Source: Cellulophaga sp. HaHa_2_95
Lineage (GTDB): Bacteria; Bacteroidota; Bacteroidia; Flavobacteriales; Flavobacteriaceae
DNA: 64,000 nt
Reading direction: 5' to 3'
NCBI RefSeq assembly: GCF_019278565.1
Contig: NZ_CP058988.1
Location: 1,922,001 to 1,986,000, forward strand
Shown here: piece after piece, positions 27,814-37,329 of the stretch
Layout of the letters: each line of letters begins with the position of its first letter
How positions within the stretch are numbered: the stretch's first letter is position 1
Made by a program: the position numbers and the translations under genes
The notes under the pieces: model-generated
The model's database searches: none
The model's input: only the letters and a program-made list of their open reading frames with translations
What the model was told of the DNA's origin: nothing

Positions 27814-30177
27814 TTACTCTGTACTTCCATCAGAAAAACTCCAGCCATCAGCTTTTAGTTTTTCTATGGCTTCTTTTGCTTCTATTGATGTATATTTATT
27901 TTGTCCGCCACCAAAACTCCCATAGCTTTTATGAGGTTGTTTCTGCCAGCTTATTAATAAGGCATCATAGTTTTTTGGAGATAGTGTAACGCCCTGTAAA
28001 AGACGTGTGGCATTTCTTAATTTAGATATTTTCCAACCACTTAGGTCTTGGTTAAATGAAGTAGCTCCACTAAACATGCCTTGCATGTAAACAACCTTAG
28101 ATACATCCCAATTTAATGGTTGATTAAAGCTTTTTGCATCTAAAAACACTTGATTCATATATGCAACATTTGAAGTATCCCAGTTGCTAATATTTTGATT
28201 AAATGATTCTGCGAATTTAAACATTTCACTAATAGTAGTGACTTTAGACATGTTCCAATTACTAATGTCTTGATTAAATGATTTTGCACCAAAAAACATA
28301 TAGCTTGTTCTTTTTATATTAGACATATCCCAATTTTCAATAGGTTGATTAAAAGATTCTGCATTACCAAACATTGTAGCTGCATCTGTAGCGTTTGAAA
28401 TATTCCAATTGCCAATAGGTTGATTAAACGACTTTGCATCAGCAAACATACCGTTTAGAAACTTTACGTTAGACATATCCCAATTTGCAATAGGTTGGTT
28501 AAAAGCTTCTGCATCATCAAACATTTGATCAATTAGAGTTACATTCGAAATATTCCAATTACCTATTGGTTGATTAAACGATTTTGCACGACTAAACATT
28601 TTACGCATATTCGTAATGTTTGAAGTGTCCCATTTTGCTAAAGGTTGGTTAAATGCTTCAGCATTACCAAACATCATTTCGAAACTAGTAATCTTTGATA
28701 TATCCCAATTTTCTAAGGGTTGATTAAATGTTTTTGCTCCAAAAAATATTTTGTTCATTTTTGTCACGTTCGATGTGTCCCAGTTACTAATATCTTGATT
28801 AAAAGATTCTGCATAATAGAAAACTTCTTCTAGTTTTGTTTGTTTAGAAATAGTCCAGTTACCAATAGGTTGGTTAAATGCTTTTGCATTATAAAATATT
28901 CTAGACATATCTTTAACATTTGAAATATCCCAATCACCAATGGGTTGATTAAAATCTGTTGCATCAGCAAACATTTTATATAAATCGGTAACTCCAGATA
29001 CATCCCAATTTCCAATAGGTTGATTAAAGTTTCTGGCTTCAGAAAACATGGCTCTCATGCCATAATTAATAACACTTGAAGTGTTCCAATCTCCAATGGG
29101 TTGATTAAAATTTCTTGCTTTATAGAACATAAAACCCATATCATTTACCTTAGAAGTATCCCAATCTTTAATAGGTTGATTAAATACTACTGCACCTTGA
29201 AACATGGCACTCATATCGATTGCATTAGAAGTATTCCAATCGCCAATAGGTTGATTAAATAATGCTGCATTCTGGAACATTTCATTAAAAAGTGTGACAT
29301 TCGATGTGTTCCAATTACTAATGTTTTGATTAAATTGCTTTGTGTCTTTAAACATGCCTTGCATAGAGTTAACACTAGAAGTATCCCAATCACCTATAGG
29401 TTCATTAAATGCTACGGCATTAAGAAAAAGCTCCGACATGTTTATTACATTAGACGTATCCCAGTTTCCTATAGGTTGATTAAAAGACTCTGCATTTAAG
29501 AATAATTTTTCCATATTAATGACCTTAGAAGTATCCCAATTACTAATATCTTGATTAAATGAAGTTGCCCCAGAAAAGGTGCCATACATTTCTTCTACAT
29601 TAGAAGTATTCCAGTCTCCAATATCATTATCAAAATAAGTGCATAAATAGAACATTCCAGATATATCGGTAACATTCGATAAATCTGGAACATCTGTAGC
29701 ATTTATTTCTAAATAAGAACAGCCAGCAAAGGCATTATTCATTGTTTTCCATTTTTGAGTACCCCATTGTTCAATAGACATTATTTTTTCTTTATCTCCT
29801 TTATCCCCAAAATAAATAGCAGGAAAATCTCCACTAATAATTACGGTATAAGTTCCACTTTCTTCATACGTATGAGACACGTCGCCTTTTACAGCTGTAT
29901 TTTCACTTTCATCTCCCCATTCTACTTTATAGTTATAACCATGACCATTTGTAGGTATTGTAATTGAATCTTCATAATCTACAGACCAAGTTGTTATAAA
30001 ACTTTTAGACGGTAGCTCTACTTTAAAAGTTTTATTTGGTTTTGATTGTGTCGTGTCATGTGATTTTTCCTCTATTGTAATATTTTTACTATTACTTTTT
30101 TCTTTGTCTTCTTTACAAGATACTATTAGAGTAAATAATAAAAGGACAAAACTAAATAGGTGTATTATTTTTTTCAT
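27814..30177 (-). CDS. BspA-like repeat surface lipoprotein (DUF285)
   Basis: 787 residues with lipobox IVSC (Cys21). A PKD-like beta domain (about 55-125, VEWGDESENTAVKGDVSHTY) precedes about 22 tandem repeats of 25 residues with consensus xSFNQPIGNWDTSNVxxMxxMFxxA. Most repeats are exactly 25 residues; one is 27 and one 24. The repeats match the BspA/DUF285 leucine-rich-like family, known for adhesion and surface binding. There is no sorting domain beyond the lipid anchor. The DNA repeats have diverged, so the array looks old rather than recently amplified. Confidence 0.9.
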   Translation of the reverse strand: MKKIIHLFSFVLLLFTLIVSCKEDKEKSNSKNITIEEKSHDTTQSKPNKTFKVELPSKSFITTWSVDYEDSITIPTNGHGYNYKVEWGDESENTAVKGDVSHTYEESGTYTVIISGDFPAIYFGDKGDKEKIMSIEQWGTQKWKTMNNAFAGCSYLEINATDVPDLSNVTDISGMFYLCTYFDNDIGDWNTSNVEEMYGTFSGATSFNQDISNWDTSKVINMEKLFLNAESFNQPIGNWDTSNVINMSELFLNAVAFNEPIGDWDTSSVNSMQGMFKDTKQFNQNISNWNTSNVTLFNEMFQNAALFNQPIGDWNTSNAIDMSAMFQGAVVFNQPIKDWDTSKVNDMGFMFYKARNFNQPIGDWNTSSVINYGMRAMFSEARNFNQPIGNWDVSGVTDLYKMFADATDFNQPIGDWDISNVKDMSRIFYNAKAFNQPIGNWTISKQTKLEEVFYYAESFNQDISNWDTSNVTKMNKIFFGAKTFNQPLENWDISKITSFEMMFGNAEAFNQPLAKWDTSNITNMRKMFSRAKSFNQPIGNWNISNVTLIDQMFDDAEAFNQPIANWDMSNVKFLNGMFADAKSFNQPIGNWNISNATDAATMFGNAESFNQPIENWDMSNIKRTSYMFFGAKSFNQDISNWNMSKVTTISEMFKFAESFNQNISNWDTSNVAYMNQVFLDAKSFNQPLNWDVSKVVYMQGMFSGATSFNQDLSGWKISKLRNATRLLQGVTLSPKNYDALLISWQKQPHKSYGSFGGGQNKYTSIEAKEAIEKLKADGWSFSDGSTE

Positions 30178-30308
30178 TTAATATTTTTAAGCTAAGCAAA
30201 TAATCTCGATTAACATTAAGTTTTGTTTTTGATATATGGTTTTCTTTTTCAGCCAGTTTATCCTTGTTGTTAGCTCAAGAGATTGATCAGCCCTCATGTG
30301 TTGAATGT

Positions 30309-30466
30309 TTGCTAACGTGTTCATGTATGATTAGTTGTGTGTTTAGGTAACCAATTTAATAAACTAAAACTAACAAGAGAAAATTCCGAAGGAATTTTCC
30401 AAGTAGGCTAGAGCTCAGTAATTAATGATACAGGGCTTAAGTTTGGCGCAGTAAAGTGTTGTCGAT
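30309..30466 (-). repeat. attC-like site 8 (weak), after the cyclodeaminase-like gene
   Basis: The low edge reads GCTAACGTGTTCATGTATGA, nearly the same as the low edge of attC 5 at 39487 (GCTAACGTTTCATGTATGG). A partly complementary right arm (AATTAATGATACA) and GTGTTGTCG precede the stop codon at 30484. Complementarity is poorer than in the other sites, so it may be decaying. It would end cassette 8. Confidence 0.5.
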
Positions 30467-30483
30467 TCGTTTTTATTCTAGAA

Positions 30484-31437
30484 TCAATGAGCGCTATTTA
30501 ATTTATTGATTACAACAATCGAAGCTGCTAAATCTTGGATTCCAACACCAACAAGTTTTGCTATTGTAATTTTTTTTTCAGAATTCTCGAATGCTTTATT
30601 TTGAAAAGCAGCACCAAACTCTATGGTCTTATCAATTAGATCCGGTGAAGATTTTATTGCATGAGCATATTCCCCATATTGTTTATTTAGTTCTAGACTA
30701 TCAATAAAAATAGTATCGGCAACATGAAAACAATCGCTATCTATTTCATTTTTATAAATATCGTCAGAACCAACGGCAGTTATGTATTGTCCTTTTTGGA
30801 GCCATTTACCTTTTATAAGAGGTATTTTACTTGAAGTAGTAGTAATGATTATTTCAGATTCTTTTACAGCTTTCTCTATGCTGTCAACTACATCTACTTT
30901 CAAGTCAGGATAAGAATGAGCCAGTTTTTCTTTTAATGAAAGTGCTTTTTCCTTGCTACGACCATAAATGGCAAGTGTATTGATTCGTCTTAGTTTCGCC
31001 AAAGCAAATACTTGATGGTATGCTTGAGTACCAGTACCAATAACAGCAACTGAATTTGAAGATTTTGAGGCTACAAAATCGGTAATTACAGCACCTGCTG
31101 CTGCAGTTCTTAAATCTGTAATAATCCCTTTATCGTTTAAAATGGCAGTAGGAAAACCTGTTTTAGCATCAAACAGAAAAATAGCGCCACTAAAAGGAGA
31201 CAGGTTTTGCTTTGCATTTTCAGGAAACATGGAAACTACTTTTATAGAAAAGTAATCGTATCCTTTTATAGCAGCGGTCTTTATGTGTGTATCCGCATTA
31301 TTGGGAAAGTGGAGTAAACTTACGGGAATCCCAAAAAGAGATGATGGATTATAGTCAATAAATGCCTGTTTTACGGGTTCAAATAAATCCTCTATTCTCA
31401 ATAGATCATTTATTCGTTCGTAGGTTATATTTATCAT
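30484..31437 (-). CDS. Ornithine cyclodeaminase / mu-crystallin family protein
   Basis: 317 residues. Substrate domain: IKTAAIKGYDYFSIKVVSMF; Rossmann motif SVAVIGTGTQAYHQVFAL; C-terminal VADTIFIDSLE and GVGIQDLAAS. The family reduces or deaminates small amino acids or ketimines with NAD(P). The aminotransferase gene overlaps its start by four bases, so they act together, probably on one amino or keto acid. It is the last gene of cassette 8. Confidence 0.88.
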   Translation of the reverse strand: MINITYERINDLLRIEDLFEPVKQAFIDYNPSSLFGIPVSLLHFPNNADTHIKTAAIKGYDYFSIKVVSMFPENAKQNLSPFSGAIFLFDAKTGFPTAILNDKGIITDLRTAAAGAVITDFVASKSSNSVAVIGTGTQAYHQVFALAKLRRINTLAIYGRSKEKALSLKEKLAHSYPDLKVDVVDSIEKAVKESEIIITTTSSKIPLIKGKWLQKGQYITAVGSDDIYKNEIDSDCFHVADTIFIDSLELNKQYGEYAHAIKSSPDLIDKTIEFGAAFQNKAFENSEKKITIAKLVGVGIQDLAASIVVINKLNSAH

Positions 31438-32558
31438 TTGCCCATTAAATTTTCTAAAACAAAAGATTCAAATTGTTCTAATGCTTCAGGTATGTTTTTT
31501 CTGCCAAAACCTATTCTAAAATAGCCGTTAAAATCATACACGCCACTAGGAAGTATTAATACACTCTTTTCTTTAAGCACTTGTTCGGCAAAATCCATGT
31601 CATTAGTATCAAAGTGCATTTTTACAAAAGCTATTGGTCCGGCATTGGGTTGGTACCAAGAGAACAAGTCTGCGTATTTTGTAAAAAAGGTATCATAAAG
31701 CGGTAGATTATCTTGTATTATTTTTAAATTTTTATCTAAAATAGTATGCCTGTTTCTTAATGCAACACCTGCTAAAAATTCGCTTGGTCCGGCATTACAA
31801 ATGGTTGTATACTCTTTAAGAATTGCAACTTTTTCTAAAATGGTTTGGTTTTGTGTTGCTAGCCAGCCTATTCTTAATCCGGGTAAACCATATGCTTTAG
31901 ACATAACACCTATAGAAACACCATTTTCATAAGCATCAGCAAAAGCAGGAATTGCAAATGAAGGTTTGTGTTCTAATTCTCTGTAAACTTCATCGCAAAA
32001 AATGATGATATTGTTAATTCTTGCGAGTTCTATAATTGCTTGTTGTTCTTCTTTTGTAAAAAGAAATCCAGTAGGGTTATGAGGTGCATTTAAATAAATA
32101 ACTTTGGTTTTGTTAGTTATCATTTTTTTTAACGCTTCAATATCAAAACAAGGGACGTTTTTTTGGTAACGTACATGCCAACTCAACACCTTACAGCCTA
32201 TACTTTCTGGTACTGACTGTAAAGATTGGTAGCAAGGTGTTTGCACTATAACTTCATCGTCTGGGTTTAGCACAGCATGAGAAAACAAGAAAATTGGTTC
32301 TTGTGCCCCTGCACAAACGATGACATCCTCTGCCGTTATTTTGCTGTAAATTGTAGTAATATCTCGTCTTAATTCTGGACTACCTTGCGTATGAGTATAA
32401 CCCAGCCATGTGTTTTCGAACGCCTCTTTTGCTCCATTTTCTAATGAAAGTAAATCGGCAATTGTCATAGCTTCACAGTCAGAATTGCACAACGAATATT
32501 TCGCAGTATGTTCATGTAAGGTATAATATCTTTCGAGTTTGAATGGTTCTATTTTCAT
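31434..32558 (-). CDS. PLP-dependent class I/II aminotransferase
   Basis: 374 residues of fold type I. Visible PLP residues: VIYLNAPHNPTGF (Asn), IIFCDEVYRELE (Asp, Tyr), the Schiff-base lysine in GVMSKAYGLPGLRIGW, and the carboxylate-binding Arg in GYFRIGFGRKN. Its ATG lies only 18 bp after the edge of attC 7, so it has almost no leader of its own. It overlaps the cyclodeaminase-like gene (ATGA). Substrate unknown. Confidence 0.9.
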   Translation of the reverse strand: MKIEPFKLERYYTLHEHTAKYSLCNSDCEAMTIADLLSLENGAKEAFENTWLGYTHTQGSPELRRDITTIYSKITAEDVIVCAGAQEPIFLFSHAVLNPDDEVIVQTPCYQSLQSVPESIGCKVLSWHVRYQKNVPCFDIEALKKMITNKTKVIYLNAPHNPTGFLFTKEEQQAIIELARINNIIIFCDEVYRELEHKPSFAIPAFADAYENGVSIGVMSKAYGLPGLRIGWLATQNQTILEKVAILKEYTTICNAGPSEFLAGVALRNRHTILDKNLKIIQDNLPLYDTFFTKYADLFSWYQPNAGPIAFVKMHFDTNDMDFAEQVLKEKSVLILPSGVYDFNGYFRIGFGRKNIPEALEQFESFVLENLMGK

Positions 32559-32576
32559 AGTAGTTTTCTAAATGAC

Positions 32577-33357
32577 CGACATCGTTTCTTGTATGGTGCG
32601 TTTGCATCCCGCAGGGTGCATATGCATTATACAAATTGTGTGTGCCCAGTATGGGTATCTCTGAGTTGCTTATTTTAAAAGTAGTTCATTTATTTAGAGG
32701 GTGCAAGTCCCTTATGTGCAAGAGTAAAGTCTTGAAGCATTAGTGAGCTGCAAGGTTGCTAGTTGTGAGACTAGGACTGAAGGAAGCAGGACTACAAAAC
32801 TCGGTACGGACGAACACTTTTTTGTGCTGTTTTACGTAGTAAAACCAAATGTCTGGTAGACATTTGAACAAATAAAGCGGTGATGTGGCTGGGAGATATG
32901 AGGTATAATTATCTGGGTAAGCAACCACATCATTGTAACACCCTAAAGAATACCGAAAAGATAATTATGTAGATACGGCAGTTATTGAGAGAAAGAAGAT
33001 GTTCTTACCTGGGGAGATCTCTATAACCACGAGTTGGTATAGTAGAGAAGTCAGCAGAGGTCATAGTACTCACGAGAAACGAGTTGCAGCATATCTGCAT
33101 AGGTCTCACAAGTGAGGAAGGACTGAAAGTAATCCTTTCTGAAATGCCAGATGGAGCATTAATTTTCGTTATTGGGTGACCGATTCCCTAGAAAATTTGT
33201 AGCCATTTGATAAAGTAAGAAATAGTTTTGATTGGTGTAAAGAGCAATTGGAAAGATGGGTTACTAACCGCCGTAAACGAGACCCGTATGTACGGTGGTG
33301 TGAGAGGCGCACTCCGTTCCTAATTAGGGGCGGAGCCGTCTACTCGATTGTGTGTAG
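32577..33357 (-). repeat. attC-like site 7, split by a group II intron
   Basis: Without the intron this is a compact hairpin of about 72 bp. The arms TTGTATGGTGCGTTTGCA and TGCATATGCATTATACAA pair at 14 of 18 positions around a loop. The low edge (ACATCG) has one change from the AACG core. The high edge, rejoined across the intron, reads TTGT|TGTGTGTAG, as in attC 4 (TTGTTGTGTGTAG). The stop codon of the membrane protein gene begins at 33358, directly at the edge. Confidence 0.72.
32640..33348 (+). mobile_element. ORF-less group II intron inserted in attC 7
   Basis: The 5' end GTGTGCCCAGTATGGG and the GAGGGTGCAAGTCCCTTA block are typical of bacterial group II introns. At the 3' end, domain V (CCGCCGTA / TACGGTGG, with the CGC triad found in class C introns) and domain VI (CTCCG..CCTAATTAGG..CGGAG) precede the terminal CTACTCGAT. 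Class C introns of attC type insert at TTGT/T in attC sites, in the opposite orientation to the cassettes, as seen here. At about 709 bp it lacks the reverse transcriptase/maturase ORF (normally about 420 codons) and so needs a helper to move. Exact ends are judged by eye. Confidence 0.8.
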
Positions 33358-33867
33358 TTATTTTTTATTTTCTGTATCGACTAACTTCAATACCTTGTGA
33401 TAGCTTTCAATTCTTGAATGTGCCGTACCGTCAACTAACAGAATGACTGTTAACATTGCAATGGCTGTAATACTAATTGCTCTCCAAGTTGGCGTGTTAA
33501 CAAACAGAATTAACAATGCTGCTATGATAATTAAAATTGGAATTACTTTAAATACAATTGTATATTCCTTTAAAGTGCCTTCAGAACGTTCTATTTCGGA
33601 TTGGTAAAAAGCAGATGCATCAGTATTAAAGTCTTTCTCAAACTGTTTAACTCTTTGAATGTTGGTGTAGTTAAGACCGCTACCAATTATCAAAAGTAAT
33701 ATCCCTGCCACTAAAGTTGGAATGATATAAGCCTTTGCTAAATCTGTTTTTCCTAATTGCCAAAATCCAACACTGGCTATTAAAAATCCAATCGCAAATA
33801 GGAGAAAAAAACGTGTTGAGAATATTTCAGCTTTTGCCCATTCTGTGGCTAATTTTAATAGTTCCAT
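33358..33867 (-). CDS. Small membrane protein, unknown
   Basis: 169 residues with two N-terminal and two C-terminal membrane segments (about 20-36, 48-64, 106-124, 130-146) around a soluble middle (IQRVKQFEKDFNTDASAFYQ). The gap to the upstream AraC gene is one base, so it is the third gene of a co-transcribed set. No family recognised. Its stop touches the edge of attC 7. Confidence 0.7.
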   Translation of the reverse strand: MELLKLATEWAKAEIFSTRFFLLFAIGFLIASVGFWQLGKTDLAKAYIIPTLVAGILLLIIGSGLNYTNIQRVKQFEKDFNTDASAFYQSEIERSEGTLKEYTIVFKVIPILIIIAALLILFVNTPTWRAISITAIAMLTVILLVDGTAHSRIESYHKVLKLVDTENKK

Positions 33868-33868
33868 T

Positions 33869-34780
33869 TTAGTTTAGTTTATATTTTTCTCTGTACTCAG
33901 ATGGACTTATACCTTCTTTCTTTTTGAACAGTCTCGAAAAATAGGCTGGATATTCAAACCCTAATTCATATGCAACCTCTGATACAGTTTTATTAGGTTG
34001 CAGTAAAATGTTTTTTGCTTCATCGATTAGATGCAAGTGTAGATGTTCGGTCGTGGTCTTGCCTGTTTCTTTTTTAAGCGTATCGCTTAAATATCGTTGT
34101 GAAACTGACAGTTCGTTTGCTACCTGCTCTATGTTTGGAATGCCATTTTCTTGTAGTTTTCCCGATTCAAAATATGAGTACAAATAATGATTAAACTGCT
34201 CCAACAAACTATTGGATAATTCTTTTCGATTTAAAAACTGCCTTTCATAAAAACGATTGGCATATTTGAGCAAGGTGTCCAATTGAGATATGATGATGTC
34301 TTTACTAAACTCGTCTTGATTGTTTTGATATTCAATTTCAATATTTTCTACAATGGACTCTATTTGTCTTTCTTCTTTAGGCGAAAGGTGCAAAGCTTCA
34401 TTTACGGAATATGAGAAGAAACCATATTTTTTTATTCGTTGTGCTAATTCCGTTCCCTTTAGAAAATCCTCGTGAAAGTTTATTGAAAACCCCTTTTGTT
34501 CAAAAATTACGCTATTATCCCATTGCAAGACTTGTCTTGGTGAAATAAAAAATAATGCACCATTGGTAAAATCATATTGGGTGCGACCGTAGCTTAAATT
34601 GCCCTCAACAAACTTTTTAAAACTAATGGTGTAGCAGTCGTTGGTAATTGGTGGTGAACTTTCTTTTGGACAAGGCAGGTAGCCATCGCCTTTTGAATTG
34701 AAAACGCTCAACATTGGATGCTCTGGACGAGGCAACTCCAAATACTGTAAATAGGATGATAAGGTTTTGAAGTGTTTCAT
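33869..34780 (-). CDS. AraC-family transcriptional regulator
   Basis: 303 residues. The N-terminal cupin-like domain (LPRPEHPMLSVFN, then YDFTNGALFFISPRQVL) precedes a C-terminal double helix-turn-helix: NIEQVANELSVSQRYLSDTLKKETG and VSEVAYELGFEYPAYFSRLF. It is 9 bp after the SDR gene. It is a paralogue of the AraC protein at 37.3 kb (shared PEHPxxS, NEALxLS, ELGFEYPAxFSxLFK), so two cassettes carry the same regulator/oxidoreductase pairing. Probably it controls its own operon. Confidence 0.88.
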   Translation of the reverse strand: MKHFKTLSSYLQYLELPRPEHPMLSVFNSKGDGYLPCPKESSPPITNDCYTISFKKFVEGNLSYGRTQYDFTNGALFFISPRQVLQWDNSVIFEQKGFSINFHEDFLKGTELAQRIKKYGFFSYSVNEALHLSPKEERQIESIVENIEIEYQNNQDEFSKDIIISQLDTLLKYANRFYERQFLNRKELSNSLLEQFNHYLYSYFESGKLQENGIPNIEQVANELSVSQRYLSDTLKKETGKTTTEHLHLHLIDEAKNILLQPNKTVSEVAYELGFEYPAYFSRLFKKKEGISPSEYREKYKLN

Positions 34781-34789
34781 TTCACAAAT

Positions 34790-35734
34790 TTAAATATTCC
34801 ATTTTACTCCTGTTTCTTTTTCCGAAAGCTCCCACAGTCTTGTAGCTACTGCTTTATCTTTAGCGTGAGGTTTTATTTCGTGTGCTCCAACTGGACCTAC
34901 CCAATTGCTTCTTCCTGTTGGTCCATAAAAACCTTTTTGGTCAAGATTTGGCTCTGTGGCACACATTAATTGCGGATACGCACCTTTTTCAGCTGATTGT
35001 GTTAATGGCATCATTAGGTAAAACATAATTCGCATCATTAAACCCCCGCTAGTACTAATTAGATTTGTTTTTGAAGCTCCCGGATGACATGCGTATGCTT
35101 TAACATTTGTTTTTTCTGCTTCTTTCAATCTGTCTTGCAATTCATACATTGACATTATCTGTGCGAGTTTACTTTGACTGTAAGCATTATTAGGGGTGTA
35201 GTCTTTATCCCAATTCAAGTCATCAAATTTTATCGTTTTGATGCCCATATCATAGCCCAAGCTTCCAACTGTTACAATTCGTCCTTTGGACTTTTCAATA
35301 AGTGGGAACAACAACGCTTGTAAAGTCCAATTTCCGTAATAATTCGTTCCCATTTGACTTTCCCAACCGTCTACAGTTAGCGTTTGTTTAGGTACTTGGG
35401 CAATAGCTGCATTACAAATAAGAGCATCTATTTGAGGAACTGTTTTTAATACTTCTTCAGCTGCTTTTTTTACAGCTGCTTGTTTAGATAAGTCCATTTG
35501 AATGTTAATTACTTCAATATCTCTACCCAATTCTTGTTTCAATATAGCGATGGTGTCTTCCGCTTTTTTTAGGTTTCTATTGAGCATTACCACTTTTGCA
35601 CCTTTTGAAAGTAGGATTTTTGCAGCTTCAAATCCTGTTCCGCTTGTGGTACCTGTTACAACGAACACTTCGCCGTTCAAATTTTCGATTCTATCAGGTG
35701 TCCAACCTTTTTTGCCAAATTGATTTGCTTCCAT
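34790..35734 (-). CDS. Short-chain dehydrogenase/reductase
   Basis: 314 residues. Cofactor site FVVTGTTSGTGFEAAKILL, NAA motif in DALICNAAIA, catalytic Ser in IVTVGSLGYD and YSQSK as the YxxxK pair. The length and the extended C-terminus (ACHPGASKTNL ... RLWELSEKETGVKW) resemble protochlorophyllide-reductase-like SDRs. It is the first gene of the SDR-AraC-membrane cassette. An IS481-type element sits 115 bp upstream and may have separated it from its original leader. Confidence 0.88.
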   Translation of the reverse strand: MEANQFGKKGWTPDRIENLNGEVFVVTGTTSGTGFEAAKILLSKGAKVVMLNRNLKKAEDTIAILKQELGRDIEVINIQMDLSKQAAVKKAAEEVLKTVPQIDALICNAAIAQVPKQTLTVDGWESQMGTNYYGNWTLQALLFPLIEKSKGRIVTVGSLGYDMGIKTIKFDDLNWDKDYTPNNAYSQSKLAQIMSMYELQDRLKEAEKTNVKAYACHPGASKTNLISTSGGLMMRIMFYLMMPLTQSAEKGAYPQLMCATEPNLDQKGFYGPTGRSNWVGPVGAHEIKPHAKDKAVATRLWELSEKETGVKWNI

Positions 35735-35848
35735 TTTCGTCTGGTTTTTTGTGTTAAAAATTAATTAGACAAAGGTCGGATGGAAGTAGTCTTCTTTCCT
35801 TATACAGATTTTCGAATGTCGTATACTTTTTGGTTGGTTTTAATGTTC

Positions 35849-37151
35849 GTTAAGGGACATGGTTTACACAAGTTAAAGATTAGACTTTACACTAAATTAG
35901 TTTCTAACCTTGTTGATTGTTGTTTATTTCTAAGATGTTTTTCATCAAAGTAACCTAAAAATACATTTCTATAAAACACTTTCCAAATTCCATTGCCAAG
36001 TTCTTCAATTGCAACGTGTTTACCTTTTAAAGCAGCGGATACATATACCCAATAATAAGATTTCCATCTCACAGCTCCACTTTCTGTTACTTTGAGTATT
36101 TTATACTTCGTGTCATACTCAAAGTTGGGTATTCTTTCGGGGAAGGGTCTAGTAGAGAAATTATGTATATCAGCAGGTGTTTTCATATCTAAGGCTTCAT
36201 GTGGTCTTACGTTATTATATTGTTTTACAAAGTGATTTAAACGTCTTTGTTGGGCTTTTAAATCATATGCTGAAGGCTTAGCACAAGCAGCCTTTAAATC
36301 ACGATGCATGCGTTCATGTCTTCCGTTTTGTTGTGGACTAGCAGGATCAGAAAACACAGGACTAATACCTAGTTCAATAAACCAGTAGGAGAGTTGTGTA
36401 AAACGTTGTATTGCCCTTACAGAACCAAAAGGGCTACCATTATCTGTGTGTATTTGTTTAGGAATACCATATATTCTAAAAACCCTTTTAAACTCTGCCT
36501 TAGCAGACTTTAAATTTTCTTTATAGTGACCTTTAGCAGAGAATAAAAATCGACTTCTAGAGTCTGCAATTGTTAATGGATGGCAATATATTTTATTACC
36601 CATTAAGAACTTTCCTTTATAGTCAGCACTCCAAACTTCATTACATGATTCAGGGTCAAATATAGGGAAGACTGGTTTGACTCTTCTCATCCGTTTTTGC
36701 GGACATACTAATCCGTTTCTTTTAAGTATATTATGAACAGTAACCACAGATGGGACTTCTTGACTTGAAAGTTCTTTAAACAATAACTCTCTAATTTTTT
36801 TAGCTCCCCAGAGTTTATATTTCTTCTTTAATTTTAGAATACAATCAACGATATTCTCTTTGGTTGCATTGGGATGTTTGCCAGGTGCTCTTGAATGCTC
36901 TTTTAGACCTTCATAACCTTGAGTTTCAAACCGACTTATCAACTTATAAGCCGTTGGTCGAGAGATTTCAAAACTTTTACATAATTCTGTTATAGTATAC
37001 TTTCCTGTACGCCATTCACAAATAAATTCGATTTTTTGCTCCATTGTTGTGTTTACTTTCCAAGGCATGATAATTTGATTTTCATCTCAAATTAACCCTT
37101 AAAAAAGTGTAAACCATGTGCCTTTAACTTTGTAAACGATGTGCCTTTACC
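35849..37151 (-). mobile_element. IS481-family insertion sequence
   Basis: About 1.3 kb with imperfect terminal repeats: the left end GTTAAGGGACATGGTTTACA and, read inward, the right end GGTAAAGGCACATCGTTTAC, both followed by AAGTTAAAG. A second partial copy of the repeat is present inside the right end. It holds one intact transposase gene. It lies about 13 bp from the core of attC 6, inside the leader of the SDR-AraC-membrane cassette. No clear target duplication is seen, and the exact ends are approximate. Confidence 0.7.
35887..37068 (-). CDS. IS481-family transposase
   Basis: 393 residues. N-terminal helix-turn-helix (TITELCKSFEISRPTAYKLISRF) and a second HTH region, then an rve-type DDE core: Asp in EVWSADYKGKF, Asp in QIHTDNGSPFGS, Glu in SPQQNGRHERMHRDLKA. 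Full length and with no internal stop, so the element may still be active. Confidence 0.92.
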   Translation of the reverse strand: MPWKVNTTMEQKIEFICEWRTGKYTITELCKSFEISRPTAYKLISRFETQGYEGLKEHSRAPGKHPNATKENIVDCILKLKKKYKLWGAKKIRELLFKELSSQEVPSVVTVHNILKRNGLVCPQKRMRRVKPVFPIFDPESCNEVWSADYKGKFLMGNKIYCHPLTIADSRSRFLFSAKGHYKENLKSAKAEFKRVFRIYGIPKQIHTDNGSPFGSVRAIQRFTQLSYWFIELGISPVFSDPASPQQNGRHERMHRDLKAACAKPSAYDLKAQQRRLNHFVKQYNNVRPHEALDMKTPADIHNFSTRPFPERIPNFEYDTKYKILKVTESGAVRWKSYYWVYVSAALKGKHVAIEELGNGIWKVFYRNVFLGYFDEKHLRNKQQSTRLETNLV

Positions 37152-37163
37152 ATACCAAATTGA

Positions 37164-37315
37164 TTACAACGGTAAGTATAAGAAACGTAGGGCAAGTGAT
37201 AAGCGATACGTTTCGGATTGGTACTAAGCCAAATATAATATTTGGCGACTTTGTAAATAAACACAGACCTTTCGGTAAGCCTAAACCGCCCTATGTTTTT
37301 TATACATTGTTAGCG
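37164..37315 (-). repeat. attC-like site 6
   Basis: The low arm TTACAACGGTAAGTATAAGA continues AACGTAGGGC. The high arm GCCCTATGTTTTTTATACA continues TTGTTAGC. The arms pair over most of their length. The inside contains ATTTGGCGACTTTGTAAATA and CACAGACCTTTCGGTAAGCC, shared with attC 3. The AraC stop codon follows 14 bp later. It ends the SDR-Atu4866-AraC cassette. Confidence 0.75.
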
Positions 37316-37329
37316 GTAGTACTTTTTAT

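Noticed and set aside
27814..30177. CRISPR-like regular repeats of 75 bp
   Set aside because: The regularity is a coding repeat (25 residues) within one open frame; the DNA copies differ and there are no spacers or cas genes.
32740..32928. Small minus-strand reading frame inside the group II intron
   Set aside because: It lies in the structured RNA part of the intron and has no protein-like features.
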